Assembly: GCF_001188485.1 (NCBI RefSeq)
Contig: NZ_JNGH01000104.1
Span: 90,553 to 124,451, forward strand
DNA: 33,899 bases
Origin: Trabulsiella odontotermitis
GTDB taxonomy: Bacteria; Pseudomonadota; Gammaproteobacteria; Enterobacterales; Enterobacteriaceae
Reading direction: 5' to 3'
Below are positions 18,892-25,497 of the stretch, one piece after another; position 1 is the first letter of the stretch, and the number at the start of each line of letters is the position of its first letter. The translations under genes were made by a program, and so were the position numbers. Under the pieces are notes generated by a model that worked only from the letters and a program-made list of their open reading frames with translations, made no database searches and was not told the origin of the DNA.

Positions 18892-18906
18892 AACATTTCT
18901 TTTACA
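18892..18906 (+). repeat. 15-bp repeat beside the second att copy
   Basis: Identical to 17002-17016 (AACATTTCTTTTACA). It sits just before the stop end of the putative glycosyltransferase gene. Confidence 0.5.
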
Positions 18907-18920
18907 AAACTGTCATGCCA

Positions 18921-19847
18921 TTAGCTTGCCTGCTTCTGCTTTTCCGCATCGCTCAGATAACGCACCTTACGGGTATAATCCTGTCCCTTGAAGAGCAATG
19001 GCGTATCCGGCGATTCCAGATATTTCTGCCATTCGGAAAGCGGGAAACCGCCATGCGCGCCAATCACTTCTTTCGGAATGACGGAGGGTGTTCCGCCGAT
19101 TTTTTTCGATACCGGCCAGTTCGTCCAGTCGCCCAGATTGACGGTAATAAAATCCAGCAAATCCAGCGTGGCGGCTAAAGGCGGTTGATCCGTTGGCGGC
19201 TGATCGTCCGGGATCATCTCCCAGGTATCGTTAAACAGGTTGAGCCACAACGGGCACAGACGCTGGAAGGTATGATACGTTGCGGCAAGAAAGGCACTGT
19301 TGACATGATCTTCCAGTGAGGGGCGAATGGTCGAAGCATAATAGGCCGGGACCTTTTCATAACGGCCGTTTTCAAACTTCGCACCCATTCTTCCTTTTCT
19401 GAAACAGGAATAAAGGCGGTCCTCTTTAACAAGATACGCCGGGTCTCGTAATAAATTTAGATCAGAGTCAATCATTAATACGCCGGTGGAATCCGGTGTT
19501 GCCTGCAGAGGTGCCTGAATTTTCAGCATCCTGCTTTTATAGATTTGCGCGTATTTATGGTTCGGATTCGGAACGCTAATCTCTAAACGGACAACGCGCG
19601 TATTTGCAGGCAGGTCGTTAAATTTTTCGACGGGCTGATCGGTGACAATAACGATTTCTTTCGCCATGATGGCATTCAGCGAGGCAAATTTAGCGCTCAG
19701 TAACGCCTCTTCAATAAAGTCTTCACCGACGGTCGGGATGACGATACTGCTGACAGGGGTTCCTTCACGCGGCGCATCAGACGCATAAGCAATGTTGTGA
19801 CGCGCGGTGATATGCCGGTATTGCTTGCTTAGCTTTTTGAACAACAC
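18921..19847 (-). CDS. Putative nucleotide-sugar glycosyltransferase (GT-A/DxD type)
   Basis: The 308 residues show an N-terminal Rossmann-like start SSIVIPTVGEDF (about 33-44), EIVIVTDQP (about 64-72), and a DxD metal motif in GVLMIDSDLNLLRDP (D127, D129). This is the usual layout of GT-A-fold glycosyltransferases that use nucleotide sugars; there is no signal peptide or membrane segment. The start is GTG (19847) with AAGGAG about 9 nt upstream. An ATG 7 nt before it is out of frame and its own frame closes after about 25 codons. The acceptor is unknown; a role in surface polysaccharide or LPS is inferred from neighbours (lpxP-like, virK-like). It lies outside the 1.9-kb element but is absent from the E. 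coli order. Confidence 0.65.
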   Translation of the reverse strand: MLFKKLSKQYRHITARHNIAYASDAPREGTPVSSIVIPTVGEDFIEEALLSAKFASLNAIMAKEIVIVTDQPVEKFNDLPANTRVVRLEISVPNPNHKYAQIYKSRMLKIQAPLQATPDSTGVLMIDSDLNLLRDPAYLVKEDRLYSCFRKGRMGAKFENGRYEKVPAYYASTIRPSLEDHVNSAFLAATYHTFQRLCPLWLNLFNDTWEMIPDDQPPTDQPPLAATLDLLDFITVNLGDWTNWPVSKKIGGTPSVIPKEVIGAHGGFPLSEWQKYLESPDTPLLFKGQDYTRKVRYLSDAEKQKQAS

Positions 19848-20396
19848 TCGTCATGGCTCCTTAATTTTCATGCGGTTATGCATGATGTACAACGTTATGA
19901 AGCGCTCATTCTAGCGTAAAATAACGGTGTTTTCCCGCTTTGTTATAGCCGTGTATTTACGGAGAGGTAATGATTTAAACGTTATTAATTCAAAACATTT
20001 ACTTTTTCTCCCCTGTCACTCCGTGGACGCATGTGAACCACAAATACGACAGTGCTTGTATAATCCCTGTGAACAGAGTTTTCCAGTTGTTGCCATAATG
20101 GAAATTGAAAGTTCCGAAAAAATTTGTTTTAGGACACAACTTATTCTTACGTCATATTTTCTGAAAATTACAATCGCGCTCTGTTATTTTCCCCGCAAAA
20201 GGTGCATGCTGTGCGCAGCGTAGCTACAGCCTCAGTTGCAGGTTTTTGTGTGGTCACCTCCTTGTCATGGGGACGTTGAGTTGATCAACTGGTTCACTGT
20301 CACTTGCGCTATACGTACCGCATAAAAGACAGATGAACGGACTCATTTTTTTCTTACGCGTTACCCAAATTTTTAGACGCTTACGGTAAAAATTGT
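19848..20396. other. A+T-rich intergenic region upstream of the lpxP-like gene
   Basis: 549 bp without a convincing gene. A 98-codon plus-strand ORF (19927-20223) has cysteine-rich, non-conserved content and no good ribosome site, so I reject it. A perfect 12-bp palindrome, AGTTGATCAACT, lies at 20279-20290, about 107 bp before the lpxP-like start, and could be an operator. I could not identify a clear promoter or third copy of the att repeat. Confidence 0.4.
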
Positions 20397-21311
20397 ATGT
20401 CCGCTGCATTTGATCGATCGCTCCTCCATCCCCGTTACTGGTTCACCTGGTTTGGTCTTGGTATTCTCTGGCTCCTCGTCCAGCTTCCTTACCCCGTACT
20501 CTCCTTCCTTGGCTCTGCAATGGGAACGGCGTCGCGTCGTTTTCTGAAACGCAGGGCGCATATTGCTGACAGAAATATCGAGCTTTGCTTTCCAGAAATG
20601 AGCCCGGTTGCGCGTGAGCGCCTGGTTGAACAGAACTTCCATTCGTTGGGCATGGGATTGATTGAGACCGGCATGGCGTGGTTCTGGAGCGACGCCCGGG
20701 TGAAAAAATGGTTCGATGTCGAGGGATACGACAATCTGACCCGCGCGCTTGGTGCCGGGAAAGGGGTGATGGTGGTTGGCATTCATTTTATGTCGCTGGA
20801 ACTGGGCGGCCGCGTGATGGGGCTTTGCCGTCCGATGATGGCGACCTATCGCCAGCACAACAGTCCGCTGATGGAGTGGGTGCAGACGAAAGGGCGCCTG
20901 CGTTCCAACAAGGCGATGATTGACCGGCGTAACCTTCGCGGCCTGGTGCAGGCGCTGAAATCTGGCGAAGCCGTCTGGTTTGCGCCGGATCAGGACTACG
21001 GTCGCAAAGGCAGCGTGTTCGCGCCCTTTTTCTCGGTCCCTGACGCCGCCACGACAAACGGTACCTACGTGCTGTCGAAACTGTCCGGCTCGTCGCTGCT
21101 GACCATCACGATGGTGCGTAAACCCGGCAAACAGGGCTACCGCCTCTTTATCAGCAAGGCGATGGATGACTACCCGGTGGAAGATGAAATGGCCGCCGCG
21201 TGCTACATGAATAAAGTCATCGAACGGGAAATTTTGCGCGCGCCTGAGCAATATTTGTGGGTGCATCGCCGCTTCAAAACGCGTCCTGTGGGCGAAGCGT
21301 CGTTGTACTAA
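20397..21311 (+). CDS. lpxP: LpxP-like lipid A late acyltransferase
   Basis: Inner-membrane LpxL/LpxP/LpxM-family enzyme that transfers a secondary acyl chain to Kdo2-lipid IVA. The 304 residues match E. coli LpxP (cold-induced palmitoleoyltransferase) more closely than LpxL: RVKKWFDVEG, GVHFMSLELGGRVMGLC-like, ATTNGTYVLS and HRRFKTRPVGE. The HX4E catalytic motif is HFMSLE at residues 130-135, as in E. coli LpxP. An N-terminal membrane segment (about 18-35) is present. The Shine-Dalgarno before the ATG is weak. It is a paralogue of lpxM in the same window and lies in an accessory position next to a virK-like gene. Whether its donor is palmitoleoyl- or lauroyl-ACP cannot be told from sequence. 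Confidence 0.75.
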   Translation: MSAAFDRSLLHPRYWFTWFGLGILWLLVQLPYPVLSFLGSAMGTASRRFLKRRAHIADRNIELCFPEMSPVARERLVEQNFHSLGMGLIETGMAWFWSDARVKKWFDVEGYDNLTRALGAGKGVMVVGIHFMSLELGGRVMGLCRPMMATYRQHNSPLMEWVQTKGRLRSNKAMIDRRNLRGLVQALKSGEAVWFAPDQDYGRKGSVFAPFFSVPDAATTNGTYVLSKLSGSSLLTITMVRKPGKQGYRLFISKAMDDYPVEDEMAAACYMNKVIEREILRAPEQYLWVHRRFKTRPVGEASLY

Positions 21312-21326
21312 GCGGTGGTCGGGTTG

Positions 21327-21470
21327 TCATTCAGGCGCGACGATAGCCGGGTAGAGCCTGCTTTCGATCGCGCTGACGGCAACCCATATTGTATCGCTGA
21401 AGATAAACCAGATGCCGAAGATGAGTATCACCAGGACCAGTAGTAACAGCACAATTTCCATTTTACTCAT
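21327..21470 (-). CDS. Small single-span membrane protein
   Basis: Not recognised. Starting at MSKMEIVLLLLVLV gives 47 residues with one strong hydrophobic span (about residues 5-24, LLLLVLVILIFGIWFIF), then a short tail ending RLYPAIVAPE. A longer frame to 21524 would need a TTG start. The ribosome site is weak. It lies 92 bp downstream of the virK-like gene on the same strand, so it could be cotranscribed, and converges on the lpxP-like gene. Confidence 0.45.
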   Translation of the reverse strand: MSKMEIVLLLLVLVILIFGIWFIFSDTIWVAVSAIESRLYPAIVAPE

Positions 21471-21562
21471 ATCTGCAACAGCCTGAACCTGAATGAAGCG
21501 TATCGGTTCATTGTGCCGCAGCAATACGACGACGGCAACAAGGGGCAGATAGCGGGAAGCGT

Positions 21563-22525
21563 TTACCTCATCAGCATTTCAACCTGTTCCGCCAGACTGT
21601 CCAGTAACTGGAAACGGCGGCGATATTCCGCCCGTTTTTTACTGGCAATGCTTTCCAGCGGTTTCCGTGCCATTTCCTGCGGCAAACGCCAGCGCCAGCG
21701 ATTGTCTTTCACGCCTTCAACGGATGCCCAGAATTCATCATAACTGGCGTGAAAATGACGGCCTTTGCTCAGACGGTAACGGAGCGCCCGGAATACGTGC
21801 CCGTTGTCGCTAACGCCATACACTGCTGAAATACCGGTCTGGCGCGCAAACAGCCAGATAAACTCCATCAGCAGACGTTTCGGGAAAATACCATGGCAGG
21901 CGCGCGTGGCATGCTTAATGACCTCGTGCGATACGTTACGTCGCGGGCCCTGCAGGCCGCCGATCACCAGTTGCCATTCACCGTTTTGATTGACCACGCT
22001 AAAGGTCACGCTGGCGAGCAGCGTACGGCTGGCGTCATGCAGCCAGAGGGTGGTTTCCCCTTCACGTTCTGCTTTGCTGGCGCAGGAGGCGGAGAGCGTA
22101 AAGCGCGCGTCATCTTTTCCTTCAAGCTCAATCAGCGGCATTTCCTCAGGAGAGGTCAGCGCCCGGGCGAGGCGTGAACCGGCCAGGGTGTCGATAAATG
22201 CATAATGACTCACCACCGCGTCAGCGCGCTGGCGGGCGTTCATGCCGAGCGTCAGGTACTGGCGATGCGGTTTACTCGGCAGCGTCACCTGTGCTTTCAG
22301 CAGTTGTTCGAAATCGGGCCGTTGCGACAGATTATTCAGCATGCGACGCGTCGGCGTATAAAACAGCAGCGTGCGCAGTAAGAATTTGAGCCGATAGTTT
22401 CTTTTTTTCCAGATAGGCGCAGGCGTCAGTTCGCCCGTCACCAGAGCGGAAATCAGACCGGTGCGATGTGTTAAAACATGTTCTGTGTGCAGACTGTTAT
22501 CAGTCACGGAAAAATACCTCATCAT
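21563..22525 (-). CDS. VirK/YbjX family protein (DUF535)
   Basis: The 320 residues match the general pattern of the VirK/YbjX family (DUF535), e.g. the central QLVIGGLQGPR segment, the HEVIKHATRACHGIFPKRLLM region and the YDEFWASVEGV segment. Salmonella VirK is PhoP-controlled and linked to resistance to antimicrobial peptides and to late infection; the biochemical function is unknown. No signal peptide or membrane span. The start is uncertain: MM at 22525/22522 has no good Shine-Dalgarno, and a GTG at codon 6 is possible. A PhoP box lies 68 bp upstream. The neighbouring lipid A acyltransferase fits an envelope-defence cluster. Confidence 0.75.
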   Translation of the reverse strand: MMRYFSVTDNSLHTEHVLTHRTGLISALVTGELTPAPIWKKRNYRLKFLLRTLLFYTPTRRMLNNLSQRPDFEQLLKAQVTLPSKPHRQYLTLGMNARQRADAVVSHYAFIDTLAGSRLARALTSPEEMPLIELEGKDDARFTLSASCASKAEREGETTLWLHDASRTLLASVTFSVVNQNGEWQLVIGGLQGPRRNVSHEVIKHATRACHGIFPKRLLMEFIWLFARQTGISAVYGVSDNGHVFRALRYRLSKGRHFHASYDEFWASVEGVKDNRWRWRLPQEMARKPLESIASKKRAEYRRRFQLLDSLAEQVEMLMR

Positions 22526-22592
22526 TATTCTGCGGTTATTTTACCGGGCGGATAATGCGGGTTTAATGCTCAGCCAGACTATATTCCCGTTC

Positions 22593-22627
22593 TGTTTAGA
22601 TATGGTTTAGAGAAATTTACCTTTAGT
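22593..22627 (+). promoter_or_regulatory. PhoP box with properly spaced -10
   Basis: TGTTTA (22593-22598), GATAT, GGTTTA (22604-22609) fits the PhoP direct-repeat consensus (G/T)GTTTA-N5-(G/T)GTTTA. TTTAGT at 22622-22627 stands 12 nt downstream, the spacing seen at PhoP-activated promoters such as mgtA. The orientation points to pphA (plus strand). The divergent virK-like gene could also be controlled through a reverse-oriented box. Confidence 0.65.
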
Positions 22628-22656
22628 GCTGACCCAACGTTGTTTTTTGTTTTTCT

Positions 22657-22664
22657 CTATACTT
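22657..22664 (+). promoter_or_regulatory. Possible sigmaS/sigma70 -10 for pphA
   Basis: CTATACTT, with hexamer TATACT at 22658-22663, lies about 25 bp before the pphA ATG. No good -35 is seen, which is compatible with sigmaS. It may be a second promoter besides the PhoP-type one. Confidence 0.4.
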
Positions 22665-22687
22665 ACTTTCTGCAGGAGGGGAAAAAT

Positions 22688-23332
22688 ATGTACCAGCGAA
22701 TCGAGGGTAAACAATGGCGGCACATCTGGCTGGTGGGCGACCTGCACGGCTGTTATCAGCCATTACTGACAGAGCTGAAAGCGCGTAAATTTAATCCTTA
22801 TCAGGACTTACTGATATCGGTGGGAGATTTAATCGATCGTGGCGCGGCGAGTTATCAGTGTCTGGCATTATTAAACGAACCCTGGTTTGCCGCCATTCGG
22901 GGAAATCACGAACAAATGGCAATGGACGCCGTGGATAACGGCGATATGTCGCTGTGGTATATGAACGGCGGCTCGTGGTTTTTAGACAGCGCCCCGGCAA
23001 CGCAGGCGGACATTAAGCGTTTGTTACAGCAGTGCCATCAGCTCCCTTATATTATTGAGCTGAATTGCGAGAGCGGGCTGAATATTATCGCGCACGCTGA
23101 TTATCCCTCTGCGGAGTATGTCTGGCAGAAGTCGGTGGATCCGCAACAGGTGCTGTGGAATCGCGGGCGGCTGAGCGATCATTTTGCCGGGGTTCATGCA
23201 CCGATAACCGGCGCCGATCATTTCTGGTTCGGGCATACACCGCTTCAGGAGCGCTATGATGCGGGGAATCAGCACTACATTGATACCGGCGCGGTATTTG
23301 GCGGCTCGCTGACGATGGTGCAACTCCAGTAG
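22688..23332 (+). CDS. pphA: Serine/threonine protein phosphatase PphA
   Basis: PPP-family metallophosphatase (PrpA), which in E. coli acts in signalling of misfolded proteins. Starting at MYQRIEGKQWRHIW gives 214 residues (218 in E. coli); AGGAGG lies about 9 nt before this ATG, so the upstream frame to 22640 is not used. Metal-site motifs are complete: GDLHG (D18, H20), GDLIDRG (D47), GNHE (N73, H74), then HADYP and FGHTP. It is the first conserved backbone gene after the accessory block and its stop abuts that of yebW. Confidence 0.93.
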   Translation: MYQRIEGKQWRHIWLVGDLHGCYQPLLTELKARKFNPYQDLLISVGDLIDRGAASYQCLALLNEPWFAAIRGNHEQMAMDAVDNGDMSLWYMNGGSWFLDSAPATQADIKRLLQQCHQLPYIIELNCESGLNIIAHADYPSAEYVWQKSVDPQQVLWNRGRLSDHFAGVHAPITGADHFWFGHTPLQERYDAGNQHYIDTGAVFGGSLTMVQLQ

Positions 23333-23524
23333 TCAGAAGTCGCTGAAATCACTGGCCGGGCGCCAGAAACCATCAATAAAATCCTCTACCGGAAAGCAGC
23401 CACCCTGGCGCAGGCGCTGGTCCTGCATTGCAAAGACACATTGTGACTCGGTGCGAAAAACATCCACGACAATGTCTTCGCAGCCGCCGTCGAGATAGCA
23501 GACAAACAAAACCAGTGCGAACAT
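23333..23524 (-). CDS. yebW: YebW, uncharacterised small protein
   Basis: The 63 residues from MFALVLFVCYLDGG equal the E. coli length and are very similar (CEDIVVDV, RQGGCFPVEDFIDGFWRPA). Function unknown. Four cysteines are spaced along the protein. GAGGGAG precedes the ATG. It converges with pphA with no spacer. Confidence 0.9.
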   Translation of the reverse strand: MFALVLFVCYLDGGCEDIVVDVFRTESQCVFAMQDQRLRQGGCFPVEDFIDGFWRPASDFSDF

Positions 23525-23596
23525 CGCTCCCTCAAAGCAGTACACCCTGTAATAATTGTAGGAGAGGAAGCGGTGCAGGGGAAACCGGAAATAAAT

Positions 23597-23617
23597 AACC
23601 CGCCTCAGCGACGGGTT
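23597..23617 (-). terminator. Terminator after yebV
   Basis: AACCCG (23597-23602) pairs with CGGGTT (23612-23617) around a 9-nt loop. On the minus strand it is followed by ATTTATTT, and an A-rich stretch precedes it. Confidence 0.6.
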
Positions 23618-23626
23618 CTTTTTGAG

Positions 23627-23866
23627 TCAGGCAAGACGCATGACCCAGGCATCGGATTGTTCGTCGTAATGTTTGCGGTAAAGGACGGAATGCTCGCCAT
23701 TCAGAAGGGCAGGCACGCTGGTGTCGGCATCCCAGGCATCAAGCTGCATGCATAAATCCGGATCGGATTTGCAGGGAATACTTAACGTTCGCTCACCGTG
23801 CTGGTCGCCATGCAGCTCGGCGTCGTCTATCTCAAAAGCTCCGATACGTACGCTGGTTTTGCTCAT
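23627..23866 (-). CDS. yebV: YebV, uncharacterised small protein
   Basis: The 79 residues from MSKTSVRIGAFEIDD compare with 78 in E. coli, with near-identity in IPCKSDPDLCMQLDAWDA and LLNGEHSVLYR. Function unknown; likely cytosolic. Two adjacent ATGs exist; AAGGAG lies 6 nt before the second (23866), which matches the homologue start. Confidence 0.92.
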   Translation of the reverse strand: MSKTSVRIGAFEIDDAELHGDQHGERTLSIPCKSDPDLCMQLDAWDADTSVPALLNGEHSVLYRKHYDEQSDAWVMRLA

Positions 23867-23979
23867 CATCTTCTCCTTGAATTGCCGTGTCGTGGTACGA
23901 CCAGTCTGGCCGCCCATTTCTCATCCTAGTCAACTAAGGAAAGATTACCAGTAAGAATATGCTGCTTTTTTGTGCGCCG

Positions 23980-25416
23980 TTACGCATTGCCTGCAAATAA
24001 CTTACCATCACGCACCAGCTCACGCGGGTAGCTGTTCTTCAGCCGCGAACCAATTTTTTTCGCCAGCCCGAGCGGGAAACCCTGGAACGTAACGATAACG
24101 TCATCCGTTGTCGGCGCGTTTTCCGGGTAGACATCGCGACCGCGATACCACTCCCCGGCTTCCGGTAAGGTGAGTTCAAACCCGAGCGCGTGAGTGTCGG
24201 CCAGCGCGATAACCGCTTCATGCTGCCAGCGATACCCTTTATTATGCGTTTCCGCGAGTCGGATACCGATGCGGGAAAAACGCACTTTGCCGACTAACGG
24301 TTCGATATCGGACGGGAAAAGCCAGATCTCTTTGTCGCGCTGCCAGAGTGTTAACGCCTCATCCCATCGCAGGCCCACGGCGGCAGCGGCAGCGAAAACC
24401 GCAGACGCGTCACGACCTTTCATTGGCGTAAACGGGAATTTGCCCACCTTATACCCCGGCGCGGGCAACGGTTCGACAGACGCGGTTTTACGCAGTCGGG
24501 CAACAAAGAACCCTTCGCAGTCGAACACCTGCGGGAAGACATGCAAAAAGCCTTCGTCCGTCAGTACCTCGCGCGCCTGTGGAAACACGCCTTCCAGCGA
24601 GACGATTTCTACTGCCTGCGGATAACGGGCCAGCAGCCAGGCAATCACCGACTCGTTTTCATCGCGATTCAACGTACAGGTGGAGTAAACCAGCGTGCCG
24701 CCGGGGCGCAGCGCATGAAAAGCGCTGTCGATCAGTTCCTGTTGGGTAGCGGCAATCTCCAGGTTACTGGCGATGGACCAGTTCTTCAACGCGTCGGGAT
24801 CTTTACGCACCACGCCTTCGCCGGAGCAGGGTGCATCGAGCAAAATCGCGTCAAACACTTCCGGCAGCGCGGCGCCAAAAACGCGACCGTCGAAATGGGT
24901 TAACGCCACGTTGCTGATGCCGCAGCGGCTGATATTGGCATGCAGTACTTTGACCCGGCTGGCAGAAAATTCATTCGCCAGAATCGCGCCGTGGTTACCC
25001 ATGCGGGCGGCGATCTGAGTGGTTTTGGAGCCCGGCGCGGCAGCGACATCCATCACCCGCTGCGGTTGATTGCCGTCGGCAAACAGCGCGGCGACCGGCA
25101 GCATCGAGCTGGCTTCCTGAATGTAAAACAGCCCGCTGAGGTGTTCCGCAGTGCTGCCCAGCGGCAGGGCGTCTTCGTCTTCCCGGTCGATCCAGAAGCC
25201 TTCCTCACACCACGGCACTGGTGTTAACTGCCAGCCGTAAGGGGCGACGAGGGTCAGGAAATCGGCGACGCTGATTTTCAGCGTATTAACGCGGATGCTG
25301 CGACGCAGAGGGCGATGACAGGCGGCAATAAAATCATCGAGGGACAGCGACGCGGGCATGGCAACCCGCATCTGTGCCAGAAAGTCATCGGGAAGGTAAA
25401 CGGAGTTTTGAGCCAC
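23980..25416 (-). CDS. rsmF: 16S rRNA m5C1407 methyltransferase
   Basis: SAM-dependent RNA (cytosine-5) methyltransferase of the Nol1/Nop2/Sun family that modifies C1407 of 16S rRNA. Taking the GTG that gives [12 protein letters not shown] (25416) yields 478 residues, as in E. coli (about 479). In-frame GTGs at 25425 and 25428 are less likely on homology. The SAM motif [12 protein letters not shown] lies at about 123-134, and the two catalytic cysteines are C197 (DAPCSGEGV) and C247 (YSTCTLN). A C-terminal RNA-binding extension follows (about 300-478). It lies downstream of letB with an 81-bp gap. Confidence 0.94.
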   Translation of the reverse strand: MAQNSVYLPDDFLAQMRVAMPASLSLDDFIAACHRPLRRSIRVNTLKISVADFLTLVAPYGWQLTPVPWCEEGFWIDREDEDALPLGSTAEHLSGLFYIQEASSMLPVAALFADGNQPQRVMDVAAAPGSKTTQIAARMGNHGAILANEFSASRVKVLHANISRCGISNVALTHFDGRVFGAALPEVFDAILLDAPCSGEGVVRKDPDALKNWSIASNLEIAATQQELIDSAFHALRPGGTLVYSTCTLNRDENESVIAWLLARYPQAVEIVSLEGVFPQAREVLTDEGFLHVFPQVFDCEGFFVARLRKTASVEPLPAPGYKVGKFPFTPMKGRDASAVFAAAAAVGLRWDEALTLWQRDKEIWLFPSDIEPLVGKVRFSRIGIRLAETHNKGYRWQHEAVIALADTHALGFELTLPEAGEWYRGRDVYPENAPTTDDVIVTFQGFPLGLAKKIGSRLKNSYPRELVRDGKLFAGNA

Positions 25417-25458
25417 TGAGCGCACCACCAGGAAAAAACGGGTGCGCAGTTTAGCATG

Positions 25459-25487
25459 AACGCCCCGGTGGAGGACACCGGAGCGTT
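25459..25487. other. Hairpin between letB and rsmF
   Basis: AACGCCCCGGTG (25459-25470) and CACCGGAGCGTT (25476-25487) pair over 12 bp with one mismatch and a 5-nt loop. There is no T tract on the minus strand, so it may be a processing or attenuating structure rather than a full terminator. Confidence 0.5.
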
Positions 25488-25497
25488 GCGTTTTCGC

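Noticed and set aside
18684..19178. 164-codon plus-strand ORF crossing the distal att repeat
   Set aside because: Half of it is antisense to the putative glycosyltransferase and the rest crosses the att repeat and hairpin; no homology.
19927..20223. 98-codon plus-strand ORF between the glycosyltransferase and lpxP-like genes
   Set aside because: Low-complexity, Cys-rich product with no recognisable motif, no good ribosome site, and A+T-rich intergenic context.
20373..21266. 297-codon ORF antisense to the lpxP-like gene
   Set aside because: Arg/His-rich translation typical of the antisense frame of a real G+C-rich gene; the sense frame is a clear acyltransferase.
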